Shown piece by piece: positions 27,062 through 28,482 of a stretch of DNA of 28,482 nucleotides. This DNA comes from Aureococcus anophagefferens. Taxonomy: Eukaryota > Sar > Pelagophyceae > Pelagomonadales > Pelagomonadaceae. The stretch is from the NCBI RefSeq assembly GCF_000186865.1, contig NW_008705563.1:63165-91646 (forward strand), in the 5' to 3' direction. A program made the translations under genes and the position numbers. Each line of letters starts with the position of its first letter. Positions within the stretch are counted from its first letter, which is position 1. The notes beneath the pieces are model-generated. The model saw only the letters and a program-made list of their open reading frames with translations, searched no databases and was not told the origin of the DNA.

Positions 27062-27235
27062 TCATCGGCCGCTGAAATACTCCTGCGGAGACACGGTCTC
27101 TAGCCCTCTAGAAGCTAGGATTTCTTCAAAGTTTGTCTTGGCTTGCAAAAGTTCAAGCGACGGGGTATCCACTGCAACTCGCAACCAGTGTGTAATTGCT
27201 TCAATAATCGCAACGATGCAGCTCCTGAGGTGTTG
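27062..27235 (-). pseudogene. Protein-like fragment inside the element
   Basis: On the - strand this stretch is open and reads like ordinary protein (AIIEAITHWLRVAVDTPSLE, then LLQAKTNFEEILASRGLE), ending at a stop at 27062. It has no start of its own within the element, and the frame enters from the terminal repeat. It contains the 20-bp repeat also found at 26327, where the same frame reads HWLRVAVDT and soon stops. It may be a remnant of a transposon-encoded protein; no family is recognised. Confidence 0.3.
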
Positions 27236-27261
27236 CTTTTGATAGTTTTTAGCCCGGCGGG
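27232..27261 (-). repeat. Right terminal inverted repeat
   Basis: Reverse complement of the left end, 28 of 30 bases identical, running from GTTGCTTTT to the GCCCGGCGGG edge. ATA follows at once, as it precedes the left end. Confidence 0.85.
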
Positions 27262-27571
27262 ATACGGGGGAGCGTACAAAAAAAAATCGGCCGCCGCGAA
27301 GCGGCGGCACGCCGCACAAGACGGGTATTGTGAGGGCTTGCCGGGGCAGCAAACCTTTTTGCAGGGCCCGGGGCGTCAAGACGCGTCACGGCGCGGAGCG
27401 CCGCGACCCGGTTTAGGCAGGCCCAGACGACGAACAACAAGCCCATGTTACCCGGGCCGCGCCGCGCGCCGGGGCGGCATGCCGGGGGCGGCTCCGAGTC
27501 AATTGGGAGGTGGGGCTCAGGCTGGCCGGGCCGGGCGCGAAGCGACCGCGGCGCGCGGCGCGCCTGGCCCA

Positions 27572-27831
27572 TGCGCCGCGGCGCCGCGGCCAACGCGGCC
27601 GGAGCTCGTGCGAGCGCCAGTCGAGCGGCGTGGCGCGAATCGCGAAGCGGCGCGAGCCGCGCAGCTCGACTGGCCCACACGCCGCGCCAGCCGGTGCCCT
27701 GCGCCGCGGCGCCGCGGCCAACGCGGCCGGAGCTCGTGCGAGCGCCAGTCGAGCGGCGGGGCTGGCGCGAAGCGCGAAGCGGCGCGAGCCGCGCAGCTCG
27801 ACTGGCCCACGAGCCGCGCCAGCCGGTGCCC
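27572..27831. repeat. Two-copy tandem repeat of 128 and 132 bp
   Basis: Unit 1 is 27572-27699 and unit 2 is 27700-27831. Both start TGCGCCGCGGCGCCGCGG and end CCGGTGCCC, and they are nearly identical apart from a small insertion in unit 2. Each contains a 10-bp inverted repeat (CCAGTCGAGC at 27617-27626 and its complement at 27664-27673 in unit 1). The bases before 27572 look like a decayed partial unit. Confidence 0.88.
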
Positions 27832-28384
27832 TCGAGCGTCGACGGGTCGTCGGCGCGACAAGCTTTGGCGCGGCGCGACAGCGGAGCGCGGGATGATGCG
27901 CCGGCGAGTCGCAGGGCTGGCGCGAAGCCCTACGCGCGGCACGGCGCGGCGTCCATGCGGCGCGGCGCGGCTGGCGCGGCCGGAGCTCTTGCACTCGCGC
28001 GCGTCGCCAGGGCCTCCGCGGCGGCCGCCGCGGACTGAGTCGCCGCGGCCTCCGCGCCGCCGACCGTGGTGCTCGGCGTCGCGCCGTCGCTCTCCGGCGC
28101 CTGCCCTCCCGCCAACACCATCCTAGTACACGCCGCGCACGCCGGCACGCTCGCCGGCGAAGTCGCTGGGGCTGCCCGGAGGTCTGGTACAGCCCGTGGC
28201 AGCCCCGCAGATGCCTCTGGCAGCCCGCCTTCGGCTCAGGGCGCGTCGCCGCTACGCCGCGGCTCCACGGCCACTTCCGAACCCACAGATCGCCAAGGCA
28301 CTGACGCAACGCGGCGTGTTTCGGGGCATGACGCCACATGCCGCCTCCGACGAGCTGGAATCAAGGCCTTGGGTTCAACCCTTG

Positions 28385-28420
28385 GTTCCACATCTAGACC
28401 CAAAAGTTCCACATCTAGAC
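28385..28420 (+). repeat. 15-bp direct repeat
   Basis: GTTCCACATCTAGAC occurs at 28385-28399 and 28406-28420, six bases apart. Its role is unknown. Confidence 0.8.
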
Positions 28421-28482
28421 GAGCTCTCCGTCGTCGTGAGCCATTGATTAGCGGATACGGAACCATCCCTCGTATCGTGAAC

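Larger units (their letters stand above)
25592..27261. mobile_element. DNA transposon-like element with 30-bp terminal inverted repeats
   Basis: The ends are inverted repeats: 25592-25621 begins CCCGCCGGGCTAAAAACTA, and 27232-27261 is its reverse complement with 28 of 30 bases matching. ATA lies directly outside both ends (25589-25591 and 27262-27264), a possible 3-bp target duplication. The 1,670-bp interior has lower GC than the host genes and contains further inverted repeats. No transposase is recognised; open frames lack codon bias, except perhaps the - strand stretch near 27062-27235. The element is therefore probably non-autonomous or decayed. A 3-bp duplication would fit the PIF/Harbinger group, but ATA is not its usual target, so the family is left open. 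Confidence 0.72.
27265..28482. other. Gene-free GC-rich repeat region at the window end
   Basis: No convincing gene is seen. 27278-27286 is a run of nine A followed by a perfect 7-bp hairpin (CCGCCGC, loop GAA, 27291-27307). Two long tandem units fill 27572-27831. The remaining open frames on both strands encode Ala/Arg/Pro runs that reflect composition. A 15-bp direct repeat lies at 28385-28420. After 28130 the composition becomes more ordinary, but I find no product. Confidence 0.55.

Noticed and set aside
27291..27307. Hairpin after a poly(A) run as a Helitron 3' end or retroposon tail
   Set aside because: No CTRR end, no partner 5' end and no target duplication could be placed.
27572..27831. 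CRISPR-like array
   Set aside because: Two adjacent 128-132 bp units with no spacers in a eukaryotic setting.
27445..28126. Several open frames in the tandem-repeat region
   Set aside because: Ala/Arg/Pro composition produced by GC-rich repeats; the frames restate the DNA units.

Overview
The window looks like nuclear DNA of a photosynthetic stramenopile, most likely the pelagophyte Aureococcus anophagefferens or a close relative. The evidence is very high GC with third codon positions almost all G or C, eukaryotic gene families (SGT1, membralin, TSEN54, AdoMet decarboxylase, a fused HPPK-DHPS), plastid-type leaders and phytoene desaturase, near-absence of introns, and one intron that is a transposon-like introner. 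The species name is inference; no marker gene is present.

Layout: 1-8.9 kb holds the 3' part of SGT1 (+), an EF-hand/coiled-coil protein (-), a B-box protein with an apparently dead phosphatase domain (+), a VPS9-domain Rab5-GEF-like gene carrying the introner (-), and a proline-rich unknown protein (+). 8.9-17.9 kb holds an ankyrin protein (-), an RCC1-like remnant, S-adenosylmethionine decarboxylase (-), phytoene desaturase interrupted by a 50-base assembly gap (+), a U-box-like/R3H/UIM/SAM protein (-), an armadillo-repeat protein (+) and membralin (-). 18.0-25.6 kb holds a 3-hydroxyisobutyrate-dehydrogenase-like protein (+), HPPK-DHPS (+), a cysteine-free MsrA-like protein with a thylakoid-lumen-like leader (-), an EF-hand protein (+), a possible 50-residue protein (+), a methyltransferase (-), TSEN54 (+) and a leader-bearing protein with an internal duplication (-). 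25.6-28.5 kb has no convincing host gene. It holds a 1.67 kb terminal-inverted-repeat element with ATA on both sides, then GC-rich repeats including two 128-132 bp tandem units.

The gene-bearing part is very compact. Genes mostly alternate in strand, and several convergent pairs are separated by only 3-17 bases between stop codons, so their 3' UTRs must overlap. The genes do not form one pathway: they cover housekeeping (tRNA splicing, polyamines, folate, ER quality control, endocytic Rab activation, HSP90 co-chaperone) and plastid functions.

The strongest observation is the intron in the VPS9 gene. It has 15-bp perfect terminal inverted repeats and a perfect 8-bp target duplication. Its 3' splice site lies in the element and its 5' GT in the duplicated target, so splicing restores the original reading frame exactly. 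Other points of interest are two enzyme-fold proteins lacking their catalytic residues and several apparent one-base deletions that break otherwise good reading frames.
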